DNA of 64,000 nt, taken from Actinopolymorpha pittospori (GTDB lineage Bacteria; Actinomycetota; Actinomycetes; Propionibacteriales; Actinopolymorphaceae). Below, one piece after another: positions 53,682 to 63,232 of this stretch. Numbering within the stretch: position 1 is the stretch's first letter; every line of letters starts with the position of its first letter. Made by a program: the position numbers and the translations under genes. Location: positions 5,766,001 through 5,830,000 of the forward strand of contig NZ_JADBEM010000001.1 in NCBI RefSeq assembly GCF_014873875.1, given 5' to 3'. The notes beneath the pieces are model-generated. The model made no database searches and had not been told where the DNA came from. It saw nothing but the letters and a program-made list of their open reading frames with translations.

Positions 53682-54575
53682 GTGAACGACGGCTGCCTGG
53701 TGCGCCCCGCGGGTATCCAGGCCGGCTTCCACGCCTACCTCGACCAGGCGGGCGTGCCCGGCCTCGTGCACGCGGGTGACCAGCGAGCGCCCACCTCCTG
53801 GCTCATCGGTGCCCACACGCATCCGGTGTGGGAGCTGTACCTGCAGACCGACGGGCCGCCGACGCGCTGGCGGGTGCGCGATCGGGAGTACGCCGTCGCG
53901 CGGCACGGGCTGCTCGTCGTGCCACCTGGTGCGGTCCACCACATGGTCGCTCCGGCGACGACGGCCTGGCAGTTCGTGTTCGCCGCCTTCGACGTCGCGG
54001 TGCTGCTGGCCGACCTGCCCGACGTCGCGCGGCCGTGGTGGCGGCGATTCCCGGCGTACCTGCCAGACGCCGGCTCGGCGCTGGGGCCCTTCGAGGCGTT
54101 CCTTCGTGAGGTCACCACCACCCAGTCGCTGCGTACGACGGGACTGGCGCTGACCGCGCGACAGCTCCTGGTCGAGGTCACCCGCCTGATGACGAGCGAG
54201 CGGGCGGACGGCAGGGTCGGACTGCACCCTGCCGTCGCCCACGCCCGTCGGCTGCTCGACGCGGATCCGGCGCTGCGGCTGCGGCTGGCCGATCTCGCCG
54301 GTGCGGTCGGGCTCTCACCGGCGTACCTCGCGGAGCTGTTCACCGCCCAGCTCGGCACCAGTCCCGCCCGGTACCAGCGGCGGCTGCGGCTGCACCGGGC
54401 GGAGATGCTGTTGGCCGAGACCGACCACAGCGTCACCCAGATCGCGGTCGAACTGGGGTTCTCCTCCGCCCAGCACTTCGCCACGGCGTTTCGTGCGGAG
54501 TCCGGTCGAACTCCCCGGGAGTTTCGCCGTCAGTGGCGAGCGGGCAGCAGGGTCCGGCCCCGGGTCAGCGCGTAA
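53682..54575 (+). CDS. AraC-family transcriptional regulator
   Basis: Protein of 297 residues. The N-terminal cupin-like sensor (GAHTHPVWELYLQTDGPPTR, LLVVPPGAVHHMV) is followed by two helix-turn-helix motifs at the C-terminus: LADLAGAVGLSPAYLAELFT and VTQIAVELGFSSAQHFATAF. It probably regulates the divergent dioxygenase gene. GTG 53682 is the start. Its last 46 bases overlap the end of the convergent peptidase gene. Confidence 0.9.
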   Translation: MNDGCLVRPAGIQAGFHAYLDQAGVPGLVHAGDQRAPTSWLIGAHTHPVWELYLQTDGPPTRWRVRDREYAVARHGLLVVPPGAVHHMVAPATTAWQFVFAAFDVAVLLADLPDVARPWWRRFPAYLPDAGSALGPFEAFLREVTTTQSLRTTGLALTARQLLVEVTRLMTSERADGRVGLHPAVAHARRLLDADPALRLRLADLAGAVGLSPAYLAELFTAQLGTSPARYQRRLRLHRAEMLLAETDHSVTQIAVELGFSSAQHFATAFRAESGRTPREFRRQWRAGSRVRPRVSA

Positions 54576-56512
54576 CCGGTCCGGTCGAGGTTGTTCTCCA
54601 GCCCGGAGAAGCCCTGCGTCTCCTCGTAGCGGTCTGAGGTGAACCGGTTGTCCACGTCGTCGGCCGTCCCGCCCATCAGGTCCGGGCCCAGTCCGAACAG
54701 GTCGAACAGGTGCCCGGTGTCCATCAGACTGGTCACCCCGCTCAGGTCGCTGGTGTGATAGTTGCCGAGGTAGTGCCCGGCCTCGTGGGAGACGACGTTG
54801 CCGATCGCCTCACCGAGGAACGCGATCTTGTCGGCGTCGTCGGCGACGTAGGTGTTCAGCGAGAGAACGTTGCCGGCGGGGGCGCTCATCTGGTCCAGCA
54901 GCACCAGCGCGGTCTCGGCGCGGTCGAAGTTGCCCGGGTCGATGGACTGCGCGATGCCGACGGCGGAGAAGATCCCGGCCTCCTCGATGGTGCCGCCGAC
55001 GATGACGCGGCTGACCCCGGGGCGCCCAAAGGTGTCGGGATCGTCCTCGGAGTTGGTGATCCGGACGTCGACCCGGGGGTTCGTGCTGCCGTCGGCGACC
55101 TCGCGGGACAGGTTGTCCCGGACGGTCCGGGTCACCGCCTCGACGAGCGCCGGCCGGTCGGCCGGGGTGAGTCCCCAGTTGCCGAGGAAGGCGTCCAGCC
55201 CGCTCAGCTCGCGGACGCCGGGAACGAGGGCCGCCGCGCCGAAGATTCTGTTGTTGACCCGGGCGCCGTCGAAGTCGAGGAAGATCGTCTGGGTCTCGGG
55301 GCGCTCACCACCGGCCCGGTAGACCTCGACTGTCGCGTCGTAGTCGCCCGCTTCGTCGCTGATCGCGATGTAGTGCCGGCCGCCGACCGCCGCCACGTGG
55401 TCGGCGGTCGCGTTGCCGCCGCCGGGCAGCGGGGAGTCGGCGGGGAGCACCGCGGACACGTCGAGACCCGAGCCCTGGACGAGGACGCCGTCCGGGTCGA
55501 AGACGCTCAGCTTCCGGGCACTGCCGCGCACGGTGGCGCCGAGGACGTCGCCGGGCGCCAGGTCGACCGCGTACACGTCGAGGTCAGCGGTCGCGACGGT
55601 GAGGGTCACGGTGTAGGGGCCCTCGGTGCCCACGCCGATGCCGCTGCCGGAGTCGAACGGGTTGATCGGGAACGGCAACGGGTACGCGCTGCCCACCGAG
55701 ACGTAGTAGGTGCCGGCCTCCTCGAACTGGTACGACAGGTGGACCGGGCCACCCAGGCCGGTCATGTCCTGGCCCGCGGTGACGAGCTGTCCCTGGCCGT
55801 CGTACAACGCGATGCCGGGCAACAGGAGGCCGTCGGCGGCCACGACGTCGATGGTGAGGGTCTTCCCGGCGGTCGCCTCGAGGCGATAGAAGTCGAAGTC
55901 GCCGGTCTGGTCACCGGCGGAGCCGTGCGGACCGTCGCCGATGCTGGCTTCGGTGCGGATGCTGGCCCGCTCCTGGTCGATCCAGGTCGCCCGGGCGAGC
56001 GGGATGGCGCCGTCGTCCTCCGCACCACGCGGGAGGGTGACGGTCTCCACCGGCTCGGGCGCGAGGGCGCCGGTGACGTGGGCCCGCGGGTTGTCCCGCT
56101 TGCCGGTGCCGAAGTCCTTCACCCGCTGCGCGGTCGCCACGCTGTCGTTGTCGCCGTACTCCGTCGCGGACTCGGCGTCTCGTACTGAAAGCGGTTGCCG
56201 GACCCGCGCTGCCGCGTTCTTCTTCGCGAGCTTCTTCGCGCGCTCCTCACCTGCCGCCCGCAGGACCCTGTTCCAGCCGATGTAGTCGGCGGTGCTCGGG
56301 TCGGGCAGCAGCGAGAGGTACGGGTTCGCGGAGCGTGGCCCCTCACCCGGCGCGGCGGGCGGCGTCGTCTGCAGGCCGAGTTCGGCGGCCTGGCGCTGCG
56401 CTTCGCGTCTCGTCTCGTCCGGGTCGGACGCGGCCGCACTCGTCGCCAGCATTCCTGGCACCACCAGCACCACCGCGCCGAGCGCCGCACCCATTGTCCA
56501 ACGGCGTTTCAT
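54530..56512 (-). CDS. Secreted zinc metallopeptidase with PPC-like domains
   Basis: Exported protein of 660 residues with a signal peptide (MKRRWTMGAALGAVVLVVPG, cleavage after SAAA). The middle contains prepeptidase C-terminal-like beta domains (DFDFYRLEATAGKTLTIDVV, FEEAGTYYVSVGS). The zinc site is HEAGHYLGNYHT (HEXXHXXXXXH, the metzincin pattern), with SLMDTG downstream as a possible Met-turn. TIFLDFDGARV precedes the catalytic part. It is likely to act outside the cell; substrate unknown. The 235-base gap to efeB shows no gene. Confidence 0.85.
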   Translation of the reverse strand: MKRRWTMGAALGAVVLVVPGMLATSAAASDPDETRREAQRQAAELGLQTTPPAAPGEGPRSANPYLSLLPDPSTADYIGWNRVLRAAGEERAKKLAKKNAAARVRQPLSVRDAESATEYGDNDSVATAQRVKDFGTGKRDNPRAHVTGALAPEPVETVTLPRGAEDDGAIPLARATWIDQERASIRTEASIGDGPHGSAGDQTGDFDFYRLEATAGKTLTIDVVAADGLLLPGIALYDGQGQLVTAGQDMTGLGGPVHLSYQFEEAGTYYVSVGSAYPLPFPINPFDSGSGIGVGTEGPYTVTLTVATADLDVYAVDLAPGDVLGATVRGSARKLSVFDPDGVLVQGSGLDVSAVLPADSPLPGGGNATADHVAAVGGRHYIAISDEAGDYDATVEVYRAGGERPETQTIFLDFDGARVNNRIFGAAALVPGVRELSGLDAFLGNWGLTPADRPALVEAVTRTVRDNLSREVADGSTNPRVDVRITNSEDDPDTFGRPGVSRVIVGGTIEEAGIFSAVGIAQSIDPGNFDRAETALVLLDQMSAPAGNVLSLNTYVADDADKIAFLGEAIGNVVSHEAGHYLGNYHTSDLSGVTSLMDTGHLFDLFGLGPDLMGGTADDVDNRFTSDRYEETQGFSGLENNLDRTGYALTRGRTLLPARH

Positions 56513-56747
56513 CGGCTCTCTCCCTCAGATCGTCAGCCCGGGGGTACGCCGATGTGACGGCGTGGCGCGTTTGGAGACACCACGCCTTGGTCGTCCCCCG
56601 TTGACGATCGAGCCTAGGGTCGGGGCGCGGATGGCCCATCCCCCGCGAGGGTGATCCCTTCTGGTCCCTGAGCACGAGCAAAGATCTGGTAAAGGAGCGC
56701 TGCCAGACCTCGGTCGCGCACCGGGAACGCGGGGGTGAAAAGGGGTT

Positions 56748-57992
56748 CTAGCCGAAGAGGCCCTGACCCCACCAGCCGCCGGGACGAACGCCGGGCGGGC
56801 AGGCGAAGACGGCGCTGCCGACGTGCTTGATGTACTCGTTGAGCGCGTCGGAGGCGCCGAGCCGGCGTTGCAGGCGGACGAAGGTCTCGGGGTCGTTCTG
56901 GAAGCTGACGAAGAACAGTCCGGCGTCCAGCTGTCCGGTCAGCGGGTCCATGCCGTCGGTGAAGGAGTAGCCCCGACGCAGGATCTTCCGACCGCCGTTC
57001 TCGCTGGGGGCAGCGAGCCTGATGTGGGCGTTGGTGGCGATGACCGGCATGCCGTCGGGACCCTTCGCGGCGAGGTCCACCTTGTCGTGCTCGTTGGTGC
57101 CGGTGAGTGGACCGCCGCCGACCTTCTGCCGTCCGAACACCGCCTCCTGGTCCTCCAGGCGGTCACGGTCCCAGGACTCGATCAGCATCCGGATGCGCCG
57201 CGCGACGAGGTAGGTCCCGCCCCGCATCCATGCCGGCTCACTGCCCTGCCCGACCCAGACGAAGCCGGACAGGTCGGCGGTGTCCTCGGCCCGGATGTTG
57301 TTGGTGCCGTCCTTGAAGCCCATCAGGTTGCGCGGCGTCGACTGGCTCCGGCTGGTGGTGGACGTTCGACCGAAGCCGAGTTGGCACCAGCGCATGACCA
57401 CGCTGCCACGGCCGAGGCGGAGCAGGTTACGAACGGCGTGGAAGGCCACCTGCGCGTCGTCGGCGCACGCCTGCACACACAGGTCGCCGCCCGATCGGTC
57501 CGGGTCGAGCTCGTCGCCGGGCAACGCCGGAAGCTCGCGGAGGGCGGCCGGCCGTCGCTGCTCGAGGCCGAACCTCCGGTCGAACAACGACGGTCCGAAA
57601 CCGACCGTCAGGGTGAGGTTGGCGGCTGCGAGCCCCTCCGCCTCACCGGTGTCGACCGGCGGTGCCATCGGATGCCCCGCGACGGCGCCGACCGGCGAGC
57701 CCTTCACCAGGTGGGCGCCGGCCTCCGTCCACGACTTCAGCAGCTCCACGAGGTCGGCGCGGGCGGTGGTGGTGACGTCGAACGACGCGAAGACCATGCG
57801 CTCCTGCGCAGGCGTGGCGATACCCGCCTGGTGGTCACCGTAGAACGACACGACGTCACTGGGCGGCGGGGTGGCCGCGGTCCTGGTCTCCCCGTCGTCG
57901 TTCCCGGCGAGGACTCGGGCCGCGCCGGCGCCGACGGCGACGCCGCCGACCCCGGCCGCCCCGGTGAGGAACCCACGACGGGAGACGCTCAC
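56748..57992 (-). CDS. efeB: Deferrochelatase/peroxidase EfeB (DyP type)
   Basis: Periplasm-facing heme peroxidase of the EfeUOB iron uptake system, 414 residues. The twin-arginine signal is SVSRRGFLTGAAG. The DyP signature GXXDG occurs as GFKDGTNN near residue 230. In the family it oxidises ferrous iron or releases iron from heme. GTG 57990-57992 overlaps the efeO stop. Confidence 0.94.
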   Translation of the reverse strand: MSVSRRGFLTGAAGVGGVAVGAGAARVLAGNDDGETRTAATPPPSDVVSFYGDHQAGIATPAQERMVFASFDVTTTARADLVELLKSWTEAGAHLVKGSPVGAVAGHPMAPPVDTGEAEGLAAANLTLTVGFGPSLFDRRFGLEQRRPAALRELPALPGDELDPDRSGGDLCVQACADDAQVAFHAVRNLLRLGRGSVVMRWCQLGFGRTSTTSRSQSTPRNLMGFKDGTNNIRAEDTADLSGFVWVGQGSEPAWMRGGTYLVARRIRMLIESWDRDRLEDQEAVFGRQKVGGGPLTGTNEHDKVDLAAKGPDGMPVIATNAHIRLAAPSENGGRKILRRGYSFTDGMDPLTGQLDAGLFFVSFQNDPETFVRLQRRLGASDALNEYIKHVGSAVFACPPGVRPGGWWGQGLFG

Positions 57993-59176
57993 TTGGCTGA
58001 CACCACCTTCTCCGCGACCGTCGAGAGGGGCTCGGCGAGCGCGTCCACCTGGTTGGCGATGAGCTTGACCTCGTCCTTGGACAGTGCGGAGTAGCTCTGG
58101 AACGACCTACCGTCCCGGTGCTTCGCCAAGGTCTGGTTGACGGCCGTGAAGCGCGCGTTGACGGTCGTCACGACGTCCTTGTCGGTGCGCTGGAGAGCCG
58201 GCGACAACAGGTCGAAGGCCCGCTTGGCGCCGTCGACGTTGGCCCAGATGTCGAGCAGGTCGAGGTGGGAGTAGCGCTCCTCCTCGCCGCTGATCTTGGA
58301 GCCGGAGACCTCGGTCAGCAGGGACGTCGCGCCGTTGGCCAGGTCGGCCGGCTGGTAGCTGACGTCCTGCACCAGCCCGTCGAGCTTGGTGACGTCGGCG
58401 TCCAGCTTGTCGGCCAGCGGCTTGAGCCCGGCCGTGGAGTTCTTCTCCCACAGGGCGCGCTCGAGCGGGTGGAAGCCGGTCCACTCACTCGGGTTGGCGA
58501 CGTCGTTGATCCGGGCGTCGATCGCGGGGTCCAGGTCGCCGAAGCTCTCCGCCACCGGCTCGATGCGTTCGTAGTGGGTGCGCGCGGGACCGTAGAGCTC
58601 CTTCGCCTGCGCGACGTCACCCGCGCGAACGGCGTCGGTGAACGCCTTGGTCGCGGTGACGAGCTGGGCCGTCTCGTGCTGCACGTAGTCGCGGTAGCCG
58701 GCCACGCCGTTGGCGAGCTGCTTCGTCACCCCGGACGTCGGCGACGGTGCCGCGGCGGTTCCGCCCGTCACCTTGAAGGTCGAGGTCTCCTGCTGCGCGC
58801 CGGGGCAGTAGACGCTGTAAGTGCCGGCCTTGAGGTCGAGGGAGAACGTCCCGGACAAGCCAGGTGTGAGGTTCTCCCGTTCGCCGAGGATCCGGCCCTC
58901 CGGGCTCACCAGCTCGGCCTCGGTGACCGTCTGGGAGTCGGTGTTGCGGACGTCGAACTTCACCGGTCCGGCGGGGACGGACGCCGGCTCCGGTCGGCAG
59001 CCCTCGTCGGCGATGGCGATCGCGACCGCCTGGCTGCCGCTGGACGCGCCCGGGGACGCCGCGCCCTCCTCCTGGGTGGTGGCCACCTTCTGGCAGCCGG
59101 CGAGGGCCGCCAGCGCGAGCGGCGCGGCCAGCAGGATCGGCCAGCGGCGCAGGGATCGTGGGGCGCGAGCGTTCAC
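57989..59176 (-). CDS. efeO: Iron uptake lipoprotein EfeO
   Basis: Extracytoplasmic iron-binding protein, 395 residues from GTG 59174-59176 (AGGAAAGG upstream). The lipobox LAGC places the lipidated cysteine at residue 28. A cupredoxin-like domain (VKFDVRNTDSQTVTEAELV, GTYSVYCPGA) precedes the M75 peptidase-like domain with the HXXE iron motif HPLERALW. A much longer open frame reaches upstream through efeU but is not coding there. Confidence 0.93.
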   Translation of the reverse strand: MNARAPRSLRRWPILLAAPLALAALAGCQKVATTQEEGAASPGASSGSQAVAIAIADEGCRPEPASVPAGPVKFDVRNTDSQTVTEAELVSPEGRILGERENLTPGLSGTFSLDLKAGTYSVYCPGAQQETSTFKVTGGTAAAPSPTSGVTKQLANGVAGYRDYVQHETAQLVTATKAFTDAVRAGDVAQAKELYGPARTHYERIEPVAESFGDLDPAIDARINDVANPSEWTGFHPLERALWEKNSTAGLKPLADKLDADVTKLDGLVQDVSYQPADLANGATSLLTEVSGSKISGEEERYSHLDLLDIWANVDGAKRAFDLLSPALQRTDKDVVTTVNARFTAVNQTLAKHRDGRSFQSYSALSKDEVKLIANQVDALAEPLSTVAEKVVSAK

Positions 59177-59274
59177 GGCGGGATGCCTTTCCTGGGCGAG
59201 CCGGGGCGAGTCGCCACGCGGCTCCGGACGATTCATGGGACGGGGGTGGATCATGCGTTCGGCCGGTCGAGCGT

Positions 59275-60141
59275 TCACCGGGCGCTCTGGGGCTGGGTGT
59301 GGCTGTCGTTGGCGGAGCTGCCGGCGGCGGGGCGCTGTCCGCCGCGGACCGAGCGGGCGACGTAGATGGCGAGCGGAACGACGTAGACGAGCCAGACGGC
59401 CACCTCGACCACCACGGGCTTGGCCTGCAGGCCGAGCACACCGGTGAGAAGCGACTCCTGGACCGAGCCGGGGCGCACCAACCAGCTGAGGTCCAGCGCC
59501 CGCGCCTGCCCGAAGTTGAGCCAGCCGGCGGCGTGCGCGGTGTGCGCGGCAGTCATCAACAGGCCACCGGCGACCACCACGAGTACGAGACCGGTCACGC
59601 GGAAGAACTTCGACAGGTTGATCCGGACGCCGCCACGGTAGATGCCGTAACCGAGCCCGGCGGCGATGATCAGGCCGACCAGCGCGCCGACGCCGGCCAG
59701 CGCGGGCGTGCCGGCGGTCCGGAACAACGCGAGCAGGAAGACCACGGTCTCGATGCCCTCTCGGAGGACGGCGAGGATCGCCATCCCGACCAGGGCCAGC
59801 AGGGACCCGCTGGCCAGGGCGGAGGAGGCGGCGCCCTCGAGGTCCTTCTTCAGGTCGCGGGAGTGCCGGCGCATCCAGACGACCATGTAGGTCACCATGG
59901 CGACGGCGACCAGTCCGACGACCGTCTCCAAGCCCTCCTGTGCCTGCTGGGTAAGCTCGGAGGACAACACGATCAATCCGATCGCCACGGCGACGCAGAC
60001 CAGGACGGCGAGGAGGACGCCGAGCCAGACGTATCTCACCGCGTCGGCCCGGCCTCGGCGGCGAAGGAACGCCGCGACGATTCCGACGATGAGTGCGGCC
60101 TCTAGGCCTTCTCGCAAGCCGATCACGAACGTCGCGAGCAC
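59275..60141 (-). CDS. efeU: Iron permease EfeU (FTR1 family)
   Basis: Membrane permease for iron, 288 residues with about seven hydrophobic helices. Both REXXE iron motifs are present: REGLE at residues 10-14 and REGIE at 127-131. The C-terminus is hydrophilic (RGGQRPAAGSSANDSH). It is the first gene of efeU-efeO-efeB on the minus strand, with 98 bases before efeO. Confidence 0.95.
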   Translation of the reverse strand: MLATFVIGLREGLEAALIVGIVAAFLRRRGRADAVRYVWLGVLLAVLVCVAVAIGLIVLSSELTQQAQEGLETVVGLVAVAMVTYMVVWMRRHSRDLKKDLEGAASSALASGSLLALVGMAILAVLREGIETVVFLLALFRTAGTPALAGVGALVGLIIAAGLGYGIYRGGVRINLSKFFRVTGLVLVVVAGGLLMTAAHTAHAAGWLNFGQARALDLSWLVRPGSVQESLLTGVLGLQAKPVVVEVAVWLVYVVPLAIYVARSVRGGQRPAAGSSANDSHTQPQSAR

Positions 60142-60189
60142 GGTGGTCGTCTCCTCGACTCTCGGCGAGGAGCCCGTCGCCGAGATCTC

Positions 60190-60208
60190 TTTGGTAAGCC
60201 TTACCTAT
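60190..60208. promoter_or_regulatory. DtxR/IdeR-type iron box before efeU
   Basis: TTTGGTAAGCCTTACCTAT matches the 19-bp iron box pattern TWAGGTWAGSCTWACCTWA at 17 of 19 positions and includes the perfect palindrome GGTAAG-C-CTTACC. It lies 49 bases before efeU, so iron-loaded DtxR/IdeR should repress the operon. Confidence 0.82.
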
Positions 60209-60317
60209 CTTTCGCCGGCTCACTGTACACCGCTTGTCCCGGTCCGTCTGCCCACCTGGCAGGCCCCGGCATCCTGGTTCCGGAGCCGGTCAGCATTCGC
60301 CGGACTGGTCGGCGCCA

Positions 60318-60376
60318 GGATCGACGAGATCGACGGGATCGACGAGCGCAGGATCGACGAGCGCAGGATCGAGGGG
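60318..60376. repeat. Short tandem repeats upstream of dgt
   Basis: The core GGATCGACGAG recurs; GGATCGACGAGCGCA is perfectly duplicated at 60336-60350 and 60351-60365, followed by a partial third copy, and GATCGACGAG/GATCGACGGG precede it. This stretch lies in the 293-base gap between efeU and dgt, beyond the iron box. Confidence 0.7.
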
Positions 60377-60434
60377 CGCCGGATCGGCGCGAGCACGCCG
60401 CGGCGACGGAGATGCCCTAGTGTGCTGTCCTGCG

Positions 60435-61727
60435 ATGAACGAATGGGGAAGCTCCGAGCGAGGTCAGACCACCGGCTGCTACGACGCCGCTGACGTCGAA
60501 CGCTGGGTCCCCGAGCCGCCCAAGAGCGCCAGCCGTACGCCGTTCGCCCGCGACCGGGCGAGGGTGCTCCATTCCGCGGCTCTGCGACGGCTCGCCGCGA
60601 AGACCCAGGTGCTCGGCCCGGGGATCGACGACTTCGTCCGCACCCGGTTGACCCATTCCCTCGAGGTGGCGCAGGTCGGCCGCGAACTCGGTCAGTCCCT
60701 CGGCTGCGACCCGGACGTGGTCGACACCGCCTGCCTGGCCCACGACCTTGGACACCCGCCGTTCGGGCACAACGGCGAGACCGCCCTGGACGAGGTGTCC
60801 GGCCCGATCGGAGGCTTCGAGGGCAACGCGCAGACGCTGCGGCTGCTGACCCGGCTGGAGGCGAAGACGTTCGCCGATCTGCCCGGCGGCGCGCCGGGCG
60901 ACGGACGCAGCGCCGGCCTCAACCTCACCCGCGCGACGCTGGACGCCGCCACGAAGTACCCCTGGTGTCGCGGCGAAGGGCCGCCGGAGGCCGGCGCGAA
61001 GTTCGGTGTGTACGACGACGACCAGGAGGTCTTCGGCTGGCTGCGAACCGGGGTCGGCGACAGTCGCCGCTGCCTCGAGGCCCAGGTCATGGACTTCGCG
61101 GACGACGTCGCCTACTCCGTCCACGACGTCGAGGACGGCGTGGTCTTCGGCCGCATCTCCCTGGACTGGCTCGCCGACCCGGCGGAACGGGGGAGCGTCT
61201 GGGAGGTCGTGCGCGACTGGTACATACCCGGGAGCGACGACGCCGAGCTCGACGCGGCGTACGACCGGCTACGCGGGTTCGGCTACTGGCCGCGCGCGGC
61301 CTACGACGGCCACCGGCGGTCCCTCGCGGCACTGAAGGACCTCACCAGCCAGCTCATCGGCCGGTTCTGCTTCGCCGCCGAACGCGCCACGCAGGACGCC
61401 TATGGTCCCGCTCCGCTGATCCGCTACCGCGCCGACCTCGTCGTCCCCCACGAGACCAGGGTGGAGATCGCCGTCCTCAAGGGCGTCGCCGCGAGGTACG
61501 TCATGCGTTCGGCGGAGCGGGTGGCTCTGCTGTCCCGCCAGCGGGAGGTCGTCCAGGGACTCGTCGCGGCCCTGCGCCTTAGCGCGCCATACGGGCTGTC
61601 GCCCGGGTTTCAGGCCGACTTCGAGGCGGCGGCCGACGACCCCGGCCGGCTGCGGGTGATCATCGACCAGGTCGCGTCGCTGACCGACGCCTCCGCGGTG
61701 TCGTTGTACCGCACGTTGCGGCCGTGA
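60435..61727 (+). CDS. dgt: Deoxyguanosinetriphosphate triphosphohydrolase-like protein
   Basis: HD-domain nucleotide hydrolase releasing tripolyphosphate from dNTPs, 430 residues. The HD site reads RTRLTHSLEVAQVGRELG and CLAHDLGHPPFGHNGE, and MDFADDVAYSVHDVEDG carries the following metal and substrate residues. ATG 60435 (MNEWGSSERG) is chosen because the open frame before it encodes only the tandem-repeat region. Substrate preference among dNTPs cannot be read. Confidence 0.93.
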   Translation: MNEWGSSERGQTTGCYDAADVERWVPEPPKSASRTPFARDRARVLHSAALRRLAAKTQVLGPGIDDFVRTRLTHSLEVAQVGRELGQSLGCDPDVVDTACLAHDLGHPPFGHNGETALDEVSGPIGGFEGNAQTLRLLTRLEAKTFADLPGGAPGDGRSAGLNLTRATLDAATKYPWCRGEGPPEAGAKFGVYDDDQEVFGWLRTGVGDSRRCLEAQVMDFADDVAYSVHDVEDGVVFGRISLDWLADPAERGSVWEVVRDWYIPGSDDAELDAAYDRLRGFGYWPRAAYDGHRRSLAALKDLTSQLIGRFCFAAERATQDAYGPAPLIRYRADLVVPHETRVEIAVLKGVAARYVMRSAERVALLSRQREVVQGLVAALRLSAPYGLSPGFQADFEAAADDPGRLRVIIDQVASLTDASAVSLYRTLRP

Positions 61728-61898
61728 CCCCGACGGCTCGGTAACCCCGACCGGTCCACCGCTGCCGTGGACGGGGGACCGGCGACCCGGCCACGCGCGA
61801 CACGGCCAGTTTCCGCCGGGACCATGATTGGGGTCCACGGCTGTGGCACGGTGGGATCCGCGCCCATGCAGCCGACGCCGAACCGAAGGAGTCCATCG

Positions 61899-63137
61899 AT
61901 GGCTGAGCAGACTGGTCCCACGTTCGTCGTGATCGGAGCGAGCCTCGCCGGTGCCAAGGCGGCTGAGGCGCTGCGGTCCGGAGGTTTCGAAGGCCGGCTC
62001 GTTCTGGTCGGCGCGGAGAACGAACTGCCCTACGAGCGGCCGCCGCTGTCCAAGGGCGTGCTGCTCGGCAACGACGAGCCCGGCACGGTCTACGTCCACG
62101 ACCAGGCGTGGTACGACGAGCAGCGAATCGAACTCCGCCTCGGCGTCTCCGCCCGACAGGTGGACACCTCCGCGCACGAGGTGGCACTCAGTGACGGCGA
62201 CACGCTGCACTACGACAAGCTGCTGCTCGCCACGGGCTCGGTCGTCCGCCGGCTGGAGATCCCCGGGATCGACCTGCAGGGCGTGCACTACCTCCGCACG
62301 CTGAGCGACTCGCTCCGGCTGCTGGAGACCTTCCGGGCCGGAGGCAGGGTGGTGGTGATCGGCGCCGGTTGGATCGGGATGGAGACGGCGGCCGCCGCGC
62401 GCAACCACGGCGCGGAGGTGGTGGTCGTCGAGCCGCAGCCAGGCCCGCTGTACGCCGTTCTCGGTGCGGAGATGAGCGAGGTGTTCGCCGACCTGCACCG
62501 TGCGCACGGCGTCGACCTCAGGTTCGGGTCGGGGGTCGCGGAGATCCGGGGCGAGGGCGGGGCGGTCCGGACGGTCGTGACCGCCGACGGTCAGGAGATT
62601 CCCGCCGACACGGTGATCGTCGGTATCGGTGTGAGCCCGGACGTCGAGCTCGCGCAGGCGGCCGGCCTGGACGTCGACAACGGCGTCCTGACGGATGAGT
62701 TCCTGCGTACGTCGGACCCGGACGTCTACGCGGCCGGAGACGTCGCGCGCTGGCACTCGCCCCTGTTCGGCCGCCGGATCCACGTCGAGCACTGGGCCAA
62801 CGCACAGGACGGCGGGACCGCCGCGGGACGCTCGATGCTCGGCGCGGGCGAGCCCTACGACGTGGTGCCGTTCTTCTTCAGCGACCAGTACGACCTCGGG
62901 ATGGAGTACTCCGGCGACCTCGGGGACGGTTACGACAACGTGGTCGTCCGCGGCGACCTGAAGACACGTGAGTTCGTCGCGTTCTGGCTGCGTCAAGGAC
63001 GGGTTGTCGCCGGCATGAACGTCAACGTGTGGGACGTCCAGGACGCCATCCAGGCCCTGATCCGGTCCGGGCGCGCGGTCGACGGGGCGAAGCTCGCCGA
63101 CGGCGACGTCGCGCTCGACGCGGTCTACGCCGGCTGA
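61899..63137 (+). CDS. FAD-dependent ferredoxin/rubredoxin reductase-like protein
   Basis: Pyridine nucleotide-disulfide oxidoreductase family protein, 412 residues, from ATG 61899 with GAAGGAG at 61885-61891. The FAD motif is VVIGASLAGAKAAEAL, the NAD motif VVIGAGWIGMETAA, and VYAAGDVARW binds FAD again. The C-terminal reductase domain includes FFFSDQYDLGMEYSG. It resembles reductases that feed P450s or Rieske oxygenases; no partner ferredoxin gene lies next to it. Confidence 0.9.
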   Translation: MAEQTGPTFVVIGASLAGAKAAEALRSGGFEGRLVLVGAENELPYERPPLSKGVLLGNDEPGTVYVHDQAWYDEQRIELRLGVSARQVDTSAHEVALSDGDTLHYDKLLLATGSVVRRLEIPGIDLQGVHYLRTLSDSLRLLETFRAGGRVVVIGAGWIGMETAAAARNHGAEVVVVEPQPGPLYAVLGAEMSEVFADLHRAHGVDLRFGSGVAEIRGEGGAVRTVVTADGQEIPADTVIVGIGVSPDVELAQAAGLDVDNGVLTDEFLRTSDPDVYAAGDVARWHSPLFGRRIHVEHWANAQDGGTAAGRSMLGAGEPYDVVPFFFSDQYDLGMEYSGDLGDGYDNVVVRGDLKTREFVAFWLRQGRVVAGMNVNVWDVQDAIQALIRSGRAVDGAKLADGDVALDAVYAG

Positions 63138-63179
63138 GGCGACGGTCCGCGGCGATTCTGAGGCGGCAGTCCGCGGCGA
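63134..63179. repeat. Tandem 22-bp repeat across the reductase stop codon
   Basis: CTGAGGCGACGGTCCGCGGCGA (first copy 63134-63155; 20 of 22 bases identical in the second copy, 63158-63179) repeats with a 24-base period and includes the TGA stop. Confidence 0.6.
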
Positions 63180-63201
63180 CTGCCTGAGCGAGGTTCGAGG
63201 G

Positions 63202-63232
63202 AGCGGTCACCGGCTCGCGTCCGGTGGCCGCT
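63202..63232 (+). terminator. 12-bp hairpin terminator
   Basis: AGCGGTCACCGG (63202-63213) pairs with CCGGTGGCCGCT (63221-63232), with one G-U pair and a 7-base loop, followed by TTCTC. It lies 65 bases after the FAD reductase gene. Confidence 0.7.

Noticed and set aside
59177..60223. Upstream extension of the efeO frame through efeU
   Set aside because: The extension lies opposite to no sensible protein; efeU with both REXXE motifs occupies the same DNA in another frame, and a good ribosome-binding site precedes GTG 59176.
60318..60376. Possible CRISPR-like repeat
   Set aside because: Units are directly adjacent, short and without spacers.
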